From Enterobacter sp. Ag1 (GTDB taxonomy: Bacteria; Pseudomonadota; Gammaproteobacteria; Enterobacterales; Enterobacteriaceae): DNA of 64,000 nt. Location of the stretch: the NCBI GenBank assembly GCA_000277545.1, contig AKXM01000031.1, positions 210,662 to 274,661 on the forward strand, in the 5' to 3' direction. This document shows positions 1 to 8,834 of the stretch, one piece after another. Every line of letters starts with the position of its first letter. The stretch's first letter is position 1. Below the pieces are notes generated by a model. The model was given only the letters and a program-made list of their open reading frames with translations. It was not told the DNA's origin and searched no databases. The position numbers and the translations under genes are program-made.

Positions 1-422
1 AATTGCGTCGGGTCAGACATTCTTTCCCAGCCGGTGCCTTCACAATGCTCTACGCCCTTTTGAGTCTCCAGGCTGCCGTTACGCAAGCGATAGCCCGTCT
101 GTTCATTTTGACTACCAGGGGTCGTGTCCCACCGGCCATTACCGTTGGCATCCCACTGCAATATCACACAGCTTCCGTTGTTCATAAGCTTTACAGCCTC
201 CCCCTGACACTTCCCTCGGCAATAACCCGCACGCTGTAAATTTTTTCCAACGGTGAACGCCATTTGCCAAAGCGCTTCCTGCTGAGCAACGTAGCTGTAC
301 TGGCGTAAAACCTCGCCCTGCAAAGCGGGGAAAAGCCTTGAAGTGCCTAGTAACAGCACGCTGCTCAAGGCCATCGCAATAAGCGTTTCGAGTAACGTAA
401 ACCCTCTCTGAGCGTTCAACAT
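1..422 (-). CDS. ppdB: Prepilin peptidase-dependent protein B, PpdB (C-terminal end cut by window edge)
   Basis: An open frame runs on the minus strand from ATG at 422 off the left edge, with 140 codons visible against about 187 in the E. coli protein. The N-terminus reads MLNAQRGFTLLETLIAMALS, a textbook type IV prepilin signal: a short basic leader, the G/F processing site, then a Glu five residues into a hydrophobic helix. Family members are pseudopilin-like proteins processed by a prepilin peptidase in the inner membrane; their role in enterobacteria is poorly known. The ATG overlaps the 3' end of ppdA by 7 nt, which suggests translational coupling. Identity rests on the motif plus position between ppdA and the ygdB-ppdC-recC genes expected to the left. 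Confidence 0.88.
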   Translation of the reverse strand, partial: MLNAQRGFTLLETLIAMALSSVLLLGTSRLFPALQGEVLRQYSYVAQQEALWQMAFTVGKNLQRAGYCRGKCQGEAVKLMNNGSCVILQWDANGNGRWDTTPGSQNEQTGYRLRNGSLETQKGVEHCEGTGWERMSDPTQ

Positions 423-883
423 GACTTGTCTCCGGACATTTCGCACAGCCGGATGCGCCCCCAAACCGAGAGCGTCACTTTCCAGCGCCCGACCTGACTT
501 TTCACAATAAGGTGGCCTGGCCAGGCTGTGTTGCGAATTCCGTAGAAACCTAACCCGGCAGTCATATCCTCCACGACGATATCGTCAAACTCGGGGGTAA
601 ACGTCAGATTTGAGTTTCCCGAACAGTTTTCTTCAGCGGCACGGCTTGTCAGGCACCAGCTTTTCCCCAATTGATGCAGCGCCAAAAGATGGGTTTGGTT
701 GTGCCAGTTGGCATCATTTCTTAGCCGCGAGAGAAAGTGACTCAGTTGCTGAGCCGTTTGCCGCAACTGCACTCTCTGCTGCCACTCGTGCCAGCCGTGA
801 AGCCCACCAGCGCTGAGTACGGCAACAATGGCTATCACCACCATCACCTCAATAATGCTAAAACCACGTTGGTTGATTTTCAT
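416..883 (-). CDS. ppdA: Prepilin peptidase-dependent protein A, PpdA
   Basis: This is a 155-codon gene with the type IV prepilin signature MKINQRGFSIIEVMVVIAIV: G/F cleavage site, Glu at mature position 5, and a long hydrophobic helix. The frame is open upstream to 1036, but that extension runs through the thyA terminator side and lacks homology, so I place the start at 883 where the prepilin leader begins. The product should be an inner-membrane pseudopilin-like protein. It is followed directly by ppdB (7-nt overlap) in the conserved recC-ppdC-ygdB-ppdB-ppdA-thyA order. A strong terminator separates it from thyA, so it probably uses its own promoter in 884-1019. Confidence 0.88.
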   Translation of the reverse strand: MKINQRGFSIIEVMVVIAIVAVLSAGGLHGWHEWQQRVQLRQTAQQLSHFLSRLRNDANWHNQTHLLALHQLGKSWCLTSRAAEENCSGNSNLTFTPEFDDIVVEDMTAGLGFYGIRNTAWPGHLIVKSQVGRWKVTLSVWGRIRLCEMSGDKSC

Positions 884-1019
884 GGGAGGAGTGTGGGCCA
901 CAGAGGTTGAATCAGCCAGTTCGCAAATCAGATGATGCGACACATATCGGAAGATAATTAAGGCGTTACGGAGAGTTGTATACGCTCTGGAATCAATGCC
1001 GAAGAAGCAAAACCAGGGC

Positions 1020-1048
1020 AAAAAAAACCGGCGCACTCAGGCACCGGT
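1020..1048 (-). terminator. Rho-independent terminator of thyA
   Basis: Read on the minus strand just after the thyA stop, an 8-bp stem (ACCGGTGC paired with GCGCCGGT, one G-T wobble) with a CTGAGT loop is followed by eight T residues. This is a classical intrinsic terminator. It would end the lgt-thyA transcript before ppdA. Confidence 0.88.
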
Positions 1049-1068
1049 TCTGTCACTCTGTCGGCAGG

Positions 1069-1863
1069 CTAAATGGCGACAGGCGCTTTGATCGCCGGAT
1101 GCGGATCGTAGCCTTCAATCTCGAAGTCTTCGAAACGGTAGTCAAACAATGACTCCGGCTTACGTTTGATAACCAGCTTAGGCAGCGCGCGCGGTTCACG
1201 GGTTAGCTGCAGACGTGTCTGTTCCAGGTGATTGCTGTACAGGTGCGTATCGCCCCCAGTCCAGACAAAGTCGCCCACTTCCAGGTCGCACTGCTGCGCC
1301 ATCATATGCACCAGCAGCGCATAGCTGGCGATGTTGAACGGCAAACCAAGGAAGATGTCGCAAGAGCGCTGGTAGAGTTGGCAAGAGAGTTTGCCGTCTG
1401 CCACATAGAACTGGAAAAACGCGTGGCAAGGGGCCAGCGCCATTTTATCCAGCTCGCCCACGTTCCACGCAGAGACAATAATGCGCCGAGAATCGGGATC
1501 GTTTTTCAACTGGTTGAGCACGGTGGTTAGCTGATCAATATAACGCCCGTCAGGGGTTGCCCAGGAACGCCACTGCTTGCCGTAAACCGGGCCGAGATCG
1601 CCGTTTTCATCCGCCCATTCGTCCCAAATCGTCACCTTGTTTTCCTTCAGGTACGCGATATTGGTATCGCCATTCAGGAACCACAGCAGCTCATGAATGA
1701 TCGAACGCAGGTGACATTTTTTGGTGGTAACCAGCGGGAAGCCTTCCTGCAGGTTAAAGCGCATTTGATGCCCAAAAATCGACAACGTGCCGGTACCGGT
1801 ACGGTCCGCTTTTGGCGTGCCCTCTTCGAGCACTTTTTTCATCAAATCAAGATACTGTTTCAT
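1069..1863 (-). CDS. thyA: Thymidylate synthase ThyA
   Basis: The 264-residue product equals E. coli ThyA in length. It makes dTMP from dUMP with 5,10-methylenetetrahydrofolate as methyl donor, in the cytoplasm, as a homodimer. The catalytic Cys is at residue 146 in the [10 protein letters not shown] motif, and the phosphate-binding [12 protein letters not shown] segment and C-terminal APVAI are intact. The ATG at 1863 has a GAGGTG ribosome site that overlaps the end of lgt, 6 nt away. The two genes therefore look co-transcribed and translationally linked, as in E. coli. A strong terminator follows the stop. Confidence 0.98.
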   Translation of the reverse strand: MKQYLDLMKKVLEEGTPKADRTGTGTLSIFGHQMRFNLQEGFPLVTTKKCHLRSIIHELLWFLNGDTNIAYLKENKVTIWDEWADENGDLGPVYGKQWRSWATPDGRYIDQLTTVLNQLKNDPDSRRIIVSAWNVGELDKMALAPCHAFFQFYVADGKLSCQLYQRSCDIFLGLPFNIASYALLVHMMAQQCDLEVGDFVWTGGDTHLYSNHLEQTRLQLTREPRALPKLVIKRKPESLFDYRFEDFEIEGYDPHPAIKAPVAI

Positions 1864-1869
1864 GTCACC

Positions 1870-2742
1870 TCACGAAAGTTGCTGCTGCGGACGGCGGTAA
1901 GCCCAGACCATCATAATGATACCGGCAACAATCATCGGAATCGACAGGATCTGCCCCATGCTGATGTACTGTACCCAGGTGCCGGTGAACTGCGCATCCG
2001 GCTGGCGGAAGAATTCGACGATGATACGGAACGCACCGTAGCCAATCAGGAACAGGCCAGAGACGGACCCCATTGGGCGAGGCTTACGAATAAACAGGTT
2101 CAGGATGATGAACAGGACAACCCCTTCCAGCGCCAGCTCATAAAGCTGAGACGGGTGGCGAGGCAGTACGCCGTAGGTATTGAACAGCGATTGCCATTCC
2201 GGGTGCGTTGCCAGCAGGCCAACGTCTTCACTGCGTGAACCAGGGAACAGCATGGCGAAGCGGAAGTTCGGGTCAACGCGGCCCCACAGTTCGCCATTGA
2301 TAAAGTTGCCGAGGCGCCCAGCCCCTAAACCAAACGGGATCAGCGGAGCAATAAAATCAGAGACCTGGAAGAAAGTACGCTTGGTGCGGCGCGCAAACCA
2401 AATCATCACGCAGATAACACCGATCAGGCCGCCGTGGAAGGACATACCGCCGTCCCAGACTTTGAACAGGTAGAGAGGATCGGCAAGGAAGACCGGCAGA
2501 TTGTAGAAGAAGACATAGCCCAGGCGTCCCCCCAGGAACACGCCAAGGAAACCTGCATACAGCAGATTCTCTACTTCATTTTTCGTCCAGCCGCTGCCCG
2601 GACGGCTGGCGCGGCGCCCGGCAAGCCACATGGCAAACACGAACCCGACCAGGTACATGAGCCCGTACCAGTGCAGGGAAACCGGCCCGATGGAGAAAAG
2701 CACCGGATCAAATTCAGGGAAACGCAGATAGCCACTATTCAT
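1870..2742 (-). CDS. lgt: Prolipoprotein diacylglyceryl transferase Lgt
   Basis: The 290-residue polytopic inner-membrane enzyme transfers diacylglyceryl from phosphatidylglycerol to the lipobox Cys of prolipoproteins, the first step of lipoprotein maturation. The family signature [16 protein letters not shown] is present with the essential Arg at 143, and the catalytic His is at 103 in SFHGGLIG. Both positions coincide with E. coli Lgt, and seven or so hydrophobic segments are visible. It lies immediately upstream of thyA on the same strand. About 330 bp rich in hairpins separate it from ptsP. Confidence 0.97.
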   Translation of the reverse strand: MNSGYLRFPEFDPVLFSIGPVSLHWYGLMYLVGFVFAMWLAGRRASRPGSGWTKNEVENLLYAGFLGVFLGGRLGYVFFYNLPVFLADPLYLFKVWDGGMSFHGGLIGVICVMIWFARRTKRTFFQVSDFIAPLIPFGLGAGRLGNFINGELWGRVDPNFRFAMLFPGSRSEDVGLLATHPEWQSLFNTYGVLPRHPSQLYELALEGVVLFIILNLFIRKPRPMGSVSGLFLIGYGAFRIIVEFFRQPDAQFTGTWVQYISMGQILSIPMIVAGIIMMVWAYRRPQQQLS

Positions 2743-2882
2743 CTGTCACCACAAGCTATTGTTACCTCACCCAAAATAGAAGGTGAGTGGCAAGTACGCA
2801 CCACTCTCGATGCGCTCCGAAAGCAGCGGATCATAGCACAAACAGCCAGAGTGATTGATTACGGAAGTTGTAAAAGATGTGT

Positions 2883-3065
2883 AATGTCCCGGTGGTACCG
2901 GGGCATTCAGGGCGTATCCGGGAGTGTGAACCAACACCAGGCATCGAAGAAAACGAACAGGGAAACCCCTTTGGGGTTTTCGGAAGATGGGCCACAACAA
3001 GGGAAAAACCACGCTTTTTCCCTTGTTGTCAGACGGGGAAAATGTCCCGGTGAGATCGGGACATT
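2883..3065. repeat. Cluster of four hairpins between ptsP and lgt
   Basis: Four separate inverted repeats lie in this 330-bp gap. At 2883-2907 there is an 11-bp stem with one wobble starting AATGTCCCGGT. At 2963-2979 AAACCCC pairs with GGGGTTT. At 3001-3022 GGGAAAAA pairs with TTTTTCCC. At 3041-3065 AATGTCCCG pairs with CGGGACATT. The first and last share the sequence AATGTCCCGGTG, so they look like two copies of one hairpin. An 81-codon frame across the region is likely spurious. Confidence 0.6.
3041..3065 (-). terminator. Probable ptsP terminator hairpin
   Basis: A perfect 9-bp stem (AATGTCCCG/CGGGACATT, 7-nt loop) starts 10 nt after the ptsP stop. Read on the minus strand it ends in ATTTTCCCC, a short T-run. 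It probably ends the rppH-ptsP transcript. Confidence 0.6.
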
Positions 3066-3074
3066 GAGAACGGA

Positions 3075-5321
3075 TCAGCGCCCACCGCGAATCAGGCCAC
3101 CCATGCCGCGGCGCTCCATAAACGCCGCTACCTGGTGGCGCACTTCTGTCGCCATTTGAGCCTCAAGGGTACGCTGAGCAAGCACTTCGGCTTCTTCAAG
3201 CTGAATATGGCGTAACAGGTATTTAATACGCGCGACGGAACGGCCGTTCATTGAAAGATGACGGTACCCCATGCCCACAAGAATCGCGACGCACATCGGG
3301 TCACCGGCCATTTCACCGCACAGGCACAGATCGAGGTCATAGCGCTCGGCCTCACGGGCAATCAGGTTCAGCGTACGCAGCATCGCCGGATGCAGGCTAT
3401 CGTAAAGGTTAGCCACCCTCGTGTTGTTACGGTCAACCGCCAGCAGATACTGAGTCAGGTCGTTTGTACCAACGGAAATAAAATCAATACGCCCGGCCAG
3501 ATGCCCCAGCATGAACACCATGGAAGGCACTTCAACCATCACCCCAAGCCTGAACTTCGGCAACTGGTAGCCTAATTCCTCTTCGACTTCCCGGCCCGCA
3601 CGATCGATAAGTCTGCGCGCATCATCGATTTCATCAATGCTGGTGATCATCGGCAGCAGGATACTCAAATTCCCCGTAGCCGCATTCGCACGCAGCATGG
3701 CGCGGACCTGGATCAGAAAGATCTCTGGCTGATCCAGCGTAATACGAATGCCTCGCCAGCCAAGACAGGGATTCTCCTCGCTGATAGGCATATACGGAAG
3801 CTGTTTATCCGCCCCGACGTCCAGCGTTCGCAGCGTCACAGGTTTGTCGTTAAACATCTGCAACATGCCCTGATACTGTGCAACCTGCTCTTCTTCGGAC
3901 GGGAAACCGCTTTGCAGCATAAAAGGAATTTCGGTGCGGTACAGCCCGATGCCGTCGATACGGCTACCAAGCTGTTCTTCATGCTCAGGACTAAGCCCGG
4001 CATTCAGCATGACCTGCACCCGCTCGCCGCTTTTTAACGCCGCGGGCTGCTCCACATCATCTTCCGCCAGGCGACTAAGTTCGTTCTCCTCGGTCACCAG
4101 GCGCTGGTATTCCTGCAGCAAAACCGGCTCAGGATCCACCAGCAATTCACCGCGATAGCCGTCTACGATCAGCATTCGGCGATGCAGAGCCGATGGCTGA
4201 ATATCCGCGCCCATGACGGTTGGGATACCGAGCGCACGGACCATAATGGCGGCATGAGAGTTTGCCGCACCATCGCGCACGACAACGCCCGCGAGACGGT
4301 TTTGCGGCAGTTCGGCAAGCGTGGTGGCTGAAAGTTCGTCGGCAACCAGCACAAAGCGCTCAGGCCAGGTATTCGGGCTTTGAATCGTGTCATCGAGATG
4401 GAACAACAGGCGCTGCCCCAGCGCTCTGAGGTCGCCCGCTCGCTCTTTCAGGTAGCTATCTGAAAGGCTGGCAAACTGTTCAGCAAACTTCTCGACCACC
4501 GTTTTCACGGCCCATTCAGCGACCAGGCCTTTATCTACCTCAGCAAAAAGCTCACGCCGCAGGCGGGCGTCGGTCAGCAGGTGAGAGTAAAGATCGAAAA
4601 TCGCCGCAGTCTCTTTCTGAGCCCCGGCGGCAAAACGCTTGCTGTAGCGGCGGAATTCCCCGGAAGCCTCTTCCAGCGCGGCGGTCAGACGCTCGCGCTC
4701 AAGCGCCGTGTCCAGGGTCGACGCTTCAAAAACTTGCTCCATCAGCGGGACGGTTGTGTCCATCCAGCCTTCGGCAATCGCCACGCCAGGCGATGCAGGT
4801 AGCGCGCGGATACGGGTCTGGCGATACTGTCCAAACAGGGCCGCTAACTGAGACTGCGATAATATCCCGGCCATTTGCGTTGCCAGCGTAACGAGGAAAG
4901 ACTCTTCGCTCTCATCGTACTGCCGGTGTTCACGCTGCTGAACAACCAGCACTCCCAGAAGCTGACGGCGCTGGATAATAGGCACGCCGAGGAACGCACG
5001 AAAACGCTCCTCTTTTACGGCGGGCACATATTTAAAGCTGGGGTGTTTTTGCGCATCTGCAAGGTTAATCGGCTCCGCGAGCCGCCCAACCAGGCCAACA
5101 ATACCTTCATCAAAGGCAAGCGTGACGGTGCGGCCGCGCGGTTTCTTTAACCCGCGCGTCGCCATAAGGTAAAAACAGCGGCGCTCGTGGTCGGCGAGAT
5201 AAACCGAGCAAACCTCGGTATCCATCGCAAGGCAGATGTCAGTCACCAAAATGTCCAGCGCCTCATTGAGGCGCGGGGCACTGGCGACCTTTTCGACTAT
5301 TTCTCGCAGACGGGTGAGCAT
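3075..5321 (-). CDS. ptsP: Phosphoenolpyruvate-protein phosphotransferase PtsP (enzyme I-Ntr)
   Basis: The product has 748 residues, the same as E. coli PtsP. It carries an N-terminal GAF domain (about residues 15-155), then the enzyme I phosphohistidine domain with the active His at 356 in GAANSHAAIM, then the PEP-binding barrel with VEVPS and the CGEMAGDP motif near the C-terminus. It autophosphorylates from PEP and passes phosphate to NPr, then to EIIA-Ntr, in a regulatory cascade linked to nitrogen and potassium balance. It follows rppH by 12 nt on the same strand, so the two form an operon. Confidence 0.97.
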   Translation of the reverse strand: MLTRLREIVEKVASAPRLNEALDILVTDICLAMDTEVCSVYLADHERRCFYLMATRGLKKPRGRTVTLAFDEGIVGLVGRLAEPINLADAQKHPSFKYVPAVKEERFRAFLGVPIIQRRQLLGVLVVQQREHRQYDESEESFLVTLATQMAGILSQSQLAALFGQYRQTRIRALPASPGVAIAEGWMDTTVPLMEQVFEASTLDTALERERLTAALEEASGEFRRYSKRFAAGAQKETAAIFDLYSHLLTDARLRRELFAEVDKGLVAEWAVKTVVEKFAEQFASLSDSYLKERAGDLRALGQRLLFHLDDTIQSPNTWPERFVLVADELSATTLAELPQNRLAGVVVRDGAANSHAAIMVRALGIPTVMGADIQPSALHRRMLIVDGYRGELLVDPEPVLLQEYQRLVTEENELSRLAEDDVEQPAALKSGERVQVMLNAGLSPEHEEQLGSRIDGIGLYRTEIPFMLQSGFPSEEEQVAQYQGMLQMFNDKPVTLRTLDVGADKQLPYMPISEENPCLGWRGIRITLDQPEIFLIQVRAMLRANAATGNLSILLPMITSIDEIDDARRLIDRAGREVEEELGYQLPKFRLGVMVEVPSMVFMLGHLAGRIDFISVGTNDLTQYLLAVDRNNTRVANLYDSLHPAMLRTLNLIAREAERYDLDLCLCGEMAGDPMCVAILVGMGYRHLSMNGRSVARIKYLLRHIQLEEAEVLAQRTLEAQMATEVRHQVAAFMERRGMGGLIRGGR

Positions 5322-5333
5322 TTTTCGCGTGAC

Positions 5334-5864
5334 TTAACCTCTTTTACGTCGCCATGCCGGCGAGTTATTGCGTGGTGGCGTAACTTCCTGCAGTGGCATC
5401 ACCACGCTGGCAAACTCTTTCATTACCCGGCGATAGACATCGCGCTTGAATGAAACAACCTGACGGACCGGATACCAATAACTGACCCAGCGCCAGCCAT
5501 CGAATTCCGGCGTACTGCTGGTTTGCATGTTGATCTCACCGTCGCTGCTCAGCAACTGCAAAAGAAACCATTTTTGTTTTTGGCCGATACAAACCGGCTT
5601 TGTGTCCCAACGCACCAAACGTTTAGGTAATTTGTAACGCAACCAGTTTCGGGTCGAGGCAAGAATGCGAACATCTTTTCTTTGTAGACCGACTTCTTCG
5701 AAAAGCTCCCGGTACATTGCCTGTTCAGCGGACTCGCCAGGATTAATACCCCCCTGGGGAAATTGCCAGGAATGTTGGCCAAAGCGTCGCGCCCACATCA
5801 CCTGTCCCTGCCGATTACATATTACGATCCCAACGTTGGGGCGGTAGCCATCATCATCGATCAC
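5334..5864 (-). CDS. rppH: RNA pyrophosphohydrolase RppH
   Basis: This 176-residue Nudix hydrolase removes pyrophosphate from the 5' end of mRNAs and so starts RNase E-dependent decay. The Nudix box is complete (GGINPGES...RELFEEVG) with the metal-binding Glu residues at 53, 56 and 57. The start is GTG at 5864, preceded by a good GAGGTAG ribosome site; the encoded N-terminus [12 protein letters not shown] matches E. coli RppH exactly. It is the first gene of an rppH-ptsP unit. The 687-bp gap upstream, shared with divergent mutH, holds DnaA-box and CRP-like sites. Confidence 0.97.
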   Translation of the reverse strand: MIDDDGYRPNVGIVICNRQGQVMWARRFGQHSWQFPQGGINPGESAEQAMYRELFEEVGLQRKDVRILASTRNWLRYKLPKRLVRWDTKPVCIGQKQKWFLLQLLSSDGEINMQTSSTPEFDGWRWVSYWYPVRQVVSFKRDVYRRVMKEFASVVMPLQEVTPPRNNSPAWRRKRG

Positions 5865-6033
5865 CGGACTACCTCAAAACAAACTTAGATTGCATCGATT
5901 GTTTCATACAAGTGTCAGGCGGTAAACCACTCTCTCGGCGGCGCTCGCATGGAATAACATTTGAATAACTCACAAAAGAGAGCCGGGTTATAAACAGGGG
6001 ACGGTCAAAACCGGCGGTTTTATTCACTTTTTC

Positions 6034-6358
6034 TGTGGATATAACTGTGAAGAACTACCGAATTACATCGGGACAACTCAGGACAACTAAAATAAGGAGC
6101 AATCCTGCCACACATTAAAGCCTTTAAATTTCATAATCATAATACTATAAAAATGACACACGAGTTTCATAATGTGATGATCGTCACATATGAAGATCGT
6201 CTACTGATGAAAGATCGCACAATGTTGTTTTTATCCACAGATTGTGCCAACAAGTTAGTCACAAATCGGTGATAAATTGTATTTTAGCGCCTCGTCAAGG
6301 CTGTAAATGGAACCAGTAGTCATGCTTTTTCCCAGTTATCCCACTTTTCTGTGGATAA
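6034..6358. promoter_or_regulatory. DnaA-box cluster in the rppH-mutH intergenic region
   Basis: Two perfect consensus DnaA boxes are present, TTATCCACA at 6231-6239 and its complement TGTGGATAA at 6350-6358, plus a one-mismatch box TGTGGATAT at 6034-6042. The gap holds no credible gene. Consensus boxes of this quality are expected only rarely by chance, so three in 325 bp suggests DnaA binding. Whether this titrates DnaA or regulates rppH or mutH cannot be told from sequence. Confidence 0.6.
6173..6188. promoter_or_regulatory. Perfect CRP-type site upstream of rppH and mutH
   Basis: TGTGATGATCGTCACA is an exact TGTGA-N6-TCACA match to the CRP (or FNR-family related) consensus core. It lies about 310 bp upstream of rppH and 360 bp upstream of mutH, in the same gap as the DnaA boxes. 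The target promoter is not evident. Confidence 0.55.
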
Positions 6359-6464
6359 CATGGTGTAAGATCCTGTTCATTGTCAGTGACCAGATTTGGA
6401 AAAGCCTTTTTAATGTTGCTGCAACGAAACGGCTGACTTTAAAAACTCATTATAAATCAGAATA

Positions 6465-6494
6465 TTGTTAATCTTATCCTCAGACGACTAAACT
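6465..6494 (+). promoter_or_regulatory. Candidate mutH promoter
   Basis: TTGTTA (6465-6470) and TAAACT (6489-6494) are separated by 18 bp and lie about 57 bp before the mutH ATG. The match to sigma-70 boxes is moderate, so this is a suggestion only. Confidence 0.3.
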
Positions 6495-6551
6495 AAGCTT
6501 TCGCTGTGCACAAAGTGCGTTCATTTTTTAACCAAAAAACATCAACGAGTT

Positions 6552-7238
6552 ATGCAACCAATACGTCCGCTCATCACGCCCCCACGCAGTGAAGCCGAGC
6601 TGCTCCAACAGGCGCAAAGCGTCGCCGGTTATACTCTGGGCGAGCTGGCTGCCTGCGCTGGCTTACAGACGCCGAAAGACCTGAAGCGCGATAAAGGCTG
6701 GATTGGCGTGCTGCTGGAGCTGTGGCTGGGTGCCAGCGCGGGCAGCAAGCCCGAACAAGACTTTGCCGCGCTCGGGATCGAACTGAAAACGATCCCGGTG
6801 GATAGCCTTGGCCGTCCGCTGGAAACCACGTTCGTTTGCGTCGCGCCGTTAACCGGTAATAGCGGCGTCATTTGGGAAACCAGCCATGTGCGGCATAAGC
6901 TCAAGCGCGTGCTGTGGATCCCGGTTGAGGGAGAAAGGCAGATCCCGCTTGCCGAGCGGCACGTGGGTTCTCCGCTATTATGGAGCCCTTCAGAAGAGGA
7001 AGAACAGCAGCTGCGCCTGGACTGGGAAGAACTGATGGATTTGATCGTGCTGGGCCAGGTCGAGCGCATTACCGCCCGTCACGGCGAAGTGCTGCAGCTG
7101 CGGCCAAAAGCCGCCAACAGCCGGGCGTTAACAGAGGCTATTGGCGCGGACGGCTCACCTATTCTCACGTTACCTCGCGGCTTCTACTTAAAGAAGAATT
7201 TCACCGCAGCTCTTCTCGCACGGCACTTCACGCTCTAA
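6552..7238 (+). CDS. mutH: DNA mismatch repair endonuclease MutH
   Basis: This 228-residue protein (E. coli 229) nicks the unmethylated strand at hemimethylated GATC sites when activated by MutS-MutL. The catalytic set sits where it does in E. coli: Asp70, Glu77 and Lys79 in [10 protein letters not shown], with Glu56 in LLELWLG. The fold belongs to the restriction-endonuclease superfamily (Sau3AI-like). The gene starts at ATG 6552 after an AT-rich gap shared with rppH. In E. coli ygdQ follows; here the next gene is ygdR, so ygdQ is absent from this spot. Confidence 0.97.
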   Translation: MQPIRPLITPPRSEAELLQQAQSVAGYTLGELAACAGLQTPKDLKRDKGWIGVLLELWLGASAGSKPEQDFAALGIELKTIPVDSLGRPLETTFVCVAPLTGNSGVIWETSHVRHKLKRVLWIPVEGERQIPLAERHVGSPLLWSPSEEEEQQLRLDWEELMDLIVLGQVERITARHGEVLQLRPKAANSRALTEAIGADGSPILTLPRGFYLKKNFTAALLARHFTL

Positions 7239-7396
7239 TAGCGGCCGCAGAGAATGGAATCCAGGGTTCTGTCAGTAAGTACCGGGGAATGTTACATTTC
7301 CCTCGTCCTATTAAGAATTTACCGCTTTCTTTCCCCTGTTCATCAGGTTATTACTAAACTTATTAACAAGATCCCTTCCTGACGAGGAACATACCG

Positions 7397-7615
7397 ATGA
7401 CTAAATGGGCAGTAGCAATCTCCGCCATTGGTCTTGCCTTTGCCGTTTCAGGCTGCAGCAGTGACTACGTAATGGCCACCAAAGATGGACGAATGATTTT
7501 GACCGAGGGCAAGCCGAAGGTCGATGAAGATACCGGTCTGGTAAGCTATCGTGACCAGCAAGGTAATGAAATGCAGATCAACCGCAACGACGTTTCCCAG
7601 ATTATTGAGCGCTAA
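7397..7615 (+). CDS. ygdR: Small lipoprotein YgdR (DUF903)
   Basis: The 72-residue product has a signal peptide ending in a lipobox (FAVSGCSS, Cys at residue 20). It should be lipidated, ironically by the Lgt encoded 5 kb away. The mature part has the DUF903 pattern ([18 protein letters not shown]-like end), an SH3-like fold of unknown function. Length and position before tas match E. coli ygdR. A GACGAGGAAC ribosome site precedes ATG 7397, and a strong terminator follows. Confidence 0.92.
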   Translation: MTKWAVAISAIGLAFAVSGCSSDYVMATKDGRMILTEGKPKVDEDTGLVSYRDQQGNEMQINRNDVSQIIER

Positions 7616-7623
7616 TCTCGCAG

Positions 7624-7654
7624 GGTCAGCCCCTCGGCTGGCCTGATGATTTTT
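7624..7654 (+). terminator. ygdR terminator
   Basis: An 8-bp stem (GGTCAGCC with GGCTGGCC, CCTC loop) is followed by TGATGATTTTT and more T-rich sequence. It starts 9 nt after the ygdR stop. Confidence 0.8.
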
Positions 7655-7757
7655 CTTCTTTTCCCCTCTTTCGCTTTGCTCCGGCCTCTGCCATGTTTAT
7701 AGACCTTTTGTCGGGTAACGATGCCTGACGAGTCAAAAGAACAACAGGAAGCCGGCT

Positions 7758-8801
7758 ATGCACTATCACCGTATCCCCCACAGTTCACTTGAAGTCAGCA
7801 CGCTGGGGCTGGGAACCATGACCTTTGGTGAACAAAACAGCGAGGCCGATGCCCACCAGCAGCTCGACTACGCCGTCAGTCAGGGCGTGAATCTGATTGA
7901 TGTCGCGGAAATGTACCCGGTGCCGCCGCGCCCGGAAACCCAGGGCTTAACCGAGAGCTATGTCGGCAGCTGGCTTAAAGCTCGCGGCAACCGCGAAAAA
8001 CTGGTTGTTGCTTCCAAAGTCACTGGCCCCACCCGCAACAACGACGCAGGCATCCGCCCAAACCAGATCCTCGACCGGAAAAACATCCGCGAGGCGCTGG
8101 ATGCCAGCCTCAAACGCCTGCAAACCGATTACCTCGACCTCTACCAGGTTCACTGGCCGCAGCGTCAGACCAACATGTTTGGCAAACTGGGCTACACCTG
8201 GAGCGACACGACCTCGCTGCCGGTAACGCTGCTGGAAACCCTTGAAGCGCTGACCGAGTGCCAGCGTGCCGGGAAAATTCGCTATATCGGTGTCTCGAAC
8301 GAAACCCCGTGGGGCGTGATGCGCTACCTGCAGCTTGCGGAAAAACACGATCTGCCGCGCATCGTGACCATTCAAAACCCCTACAGCCTGTTAAACCGCA
8401 GCTTTGAAGTTGGCCTGTCTGAAATCAGCCAGCACGAAGGCGTTGAGCTGCTCGCTTATTCCTGCCTCGCCTTCGGCGTGCTGTCGGGCAAATACCTTAA
8501 CGGAGCCAAACCGGCCGGCGCTCGCAACACGCTGTTTAGCCGCTTCACCCGCTACAGCGGCGAGCAGTCGCAAAAAGCCGTTGCGGCCTACGTAGAAATA
8601 GCTAAACGCCATAATCTCGACCCGGCGCAAATGGCGCTGGCCTTCGTTCGCCGTCAGCCGTTTGTGGCCAGCACGCTGCTCGGCGCCACGACGCTGGAAC
8701 AGCTGAAAACCAACCTTGAAAGCCTGCATTTGACGCTAAGCGAAGAGGTGATTGAGGAGATTGAAGCGGTGCATCGCCTCTATACTTACCCGGCACCGTA
8801 A
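7758..8801 (+). CDS. tas: NADP(H)-dependent aldo/keto reductase Tas
   Basis: The product has 347 residues (E. coli Tas 346). Tas was named as a multicopy suppressor of tyrosine auxotrophy in starved cells; biochemically it is an aldo/keto reductase. The (beta/alpha)8-barrel signature is clear: Asp48 and Tyr53 in LIDVAEMY, a Lys in VASKVTG, and a His in YQVHWP make up the catalytic tetrad. The N-terminus MHYHRIPHSSLEVSTLGLGTM is typical. It has its own upstream gap with no obvious operon partner and ends at a bidirectional terminator shared with lplT. Confidence 0.95.
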   Translation: MHYHRIPHSSLEVSTLGLGTMTFGEQNSEADAHQQLDYAVSQGVNLIDVAEMYPVPPRPETQGLTESYVGSWLKARGNREKLVVASKVTGPTRNNDAGIRPNQILDRKNIREALDASLKRLQTDYLDLYQVHWPQRQTNMFGKLGYTWSDTTSLPVTLLETLEALTECQRAGKIRYIGVSNETPWGVMRYLQLAEKHDLPRIVTIQNPYSLLNRSFEVGLSEISQHEGVELLAYSCLAFGVLSGKYLNGAKPAGARNTLFSRFTRYSGEQSQKAVAAYVEIAKRHNLDPAQMALAFVRRQPFVASTLLGATTLEQLKTNLESLHLTLSEEVIEEIEAVHRLYTYPAP

Positions 8802-8807
8802 AAAAAT

Positions 8808-8833
8808 AAGGCCCTCCAAAAGAGGGCCTTTTT
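8808..8833. terminator. Bidirectional terminator between tas and lplT
   Basis: An 8-bp stem (AGGCCCTC/GAGGGCCT, 5-nt loop) is flanked by seven A residues on the left and five T residues on the right. It can stop both tas (plus) and lplT (minus), whose stop codons lie 7 and 2 nt away. Confidence 0.9.
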
Positions 8834-8834
8834 G

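Noticed and set aside
2767..3012. 81-codon minus-strand ORF between ptsP and lgt
   Set aside because: It is made of hairpin sequence, and the peptide is unlike any family I know.
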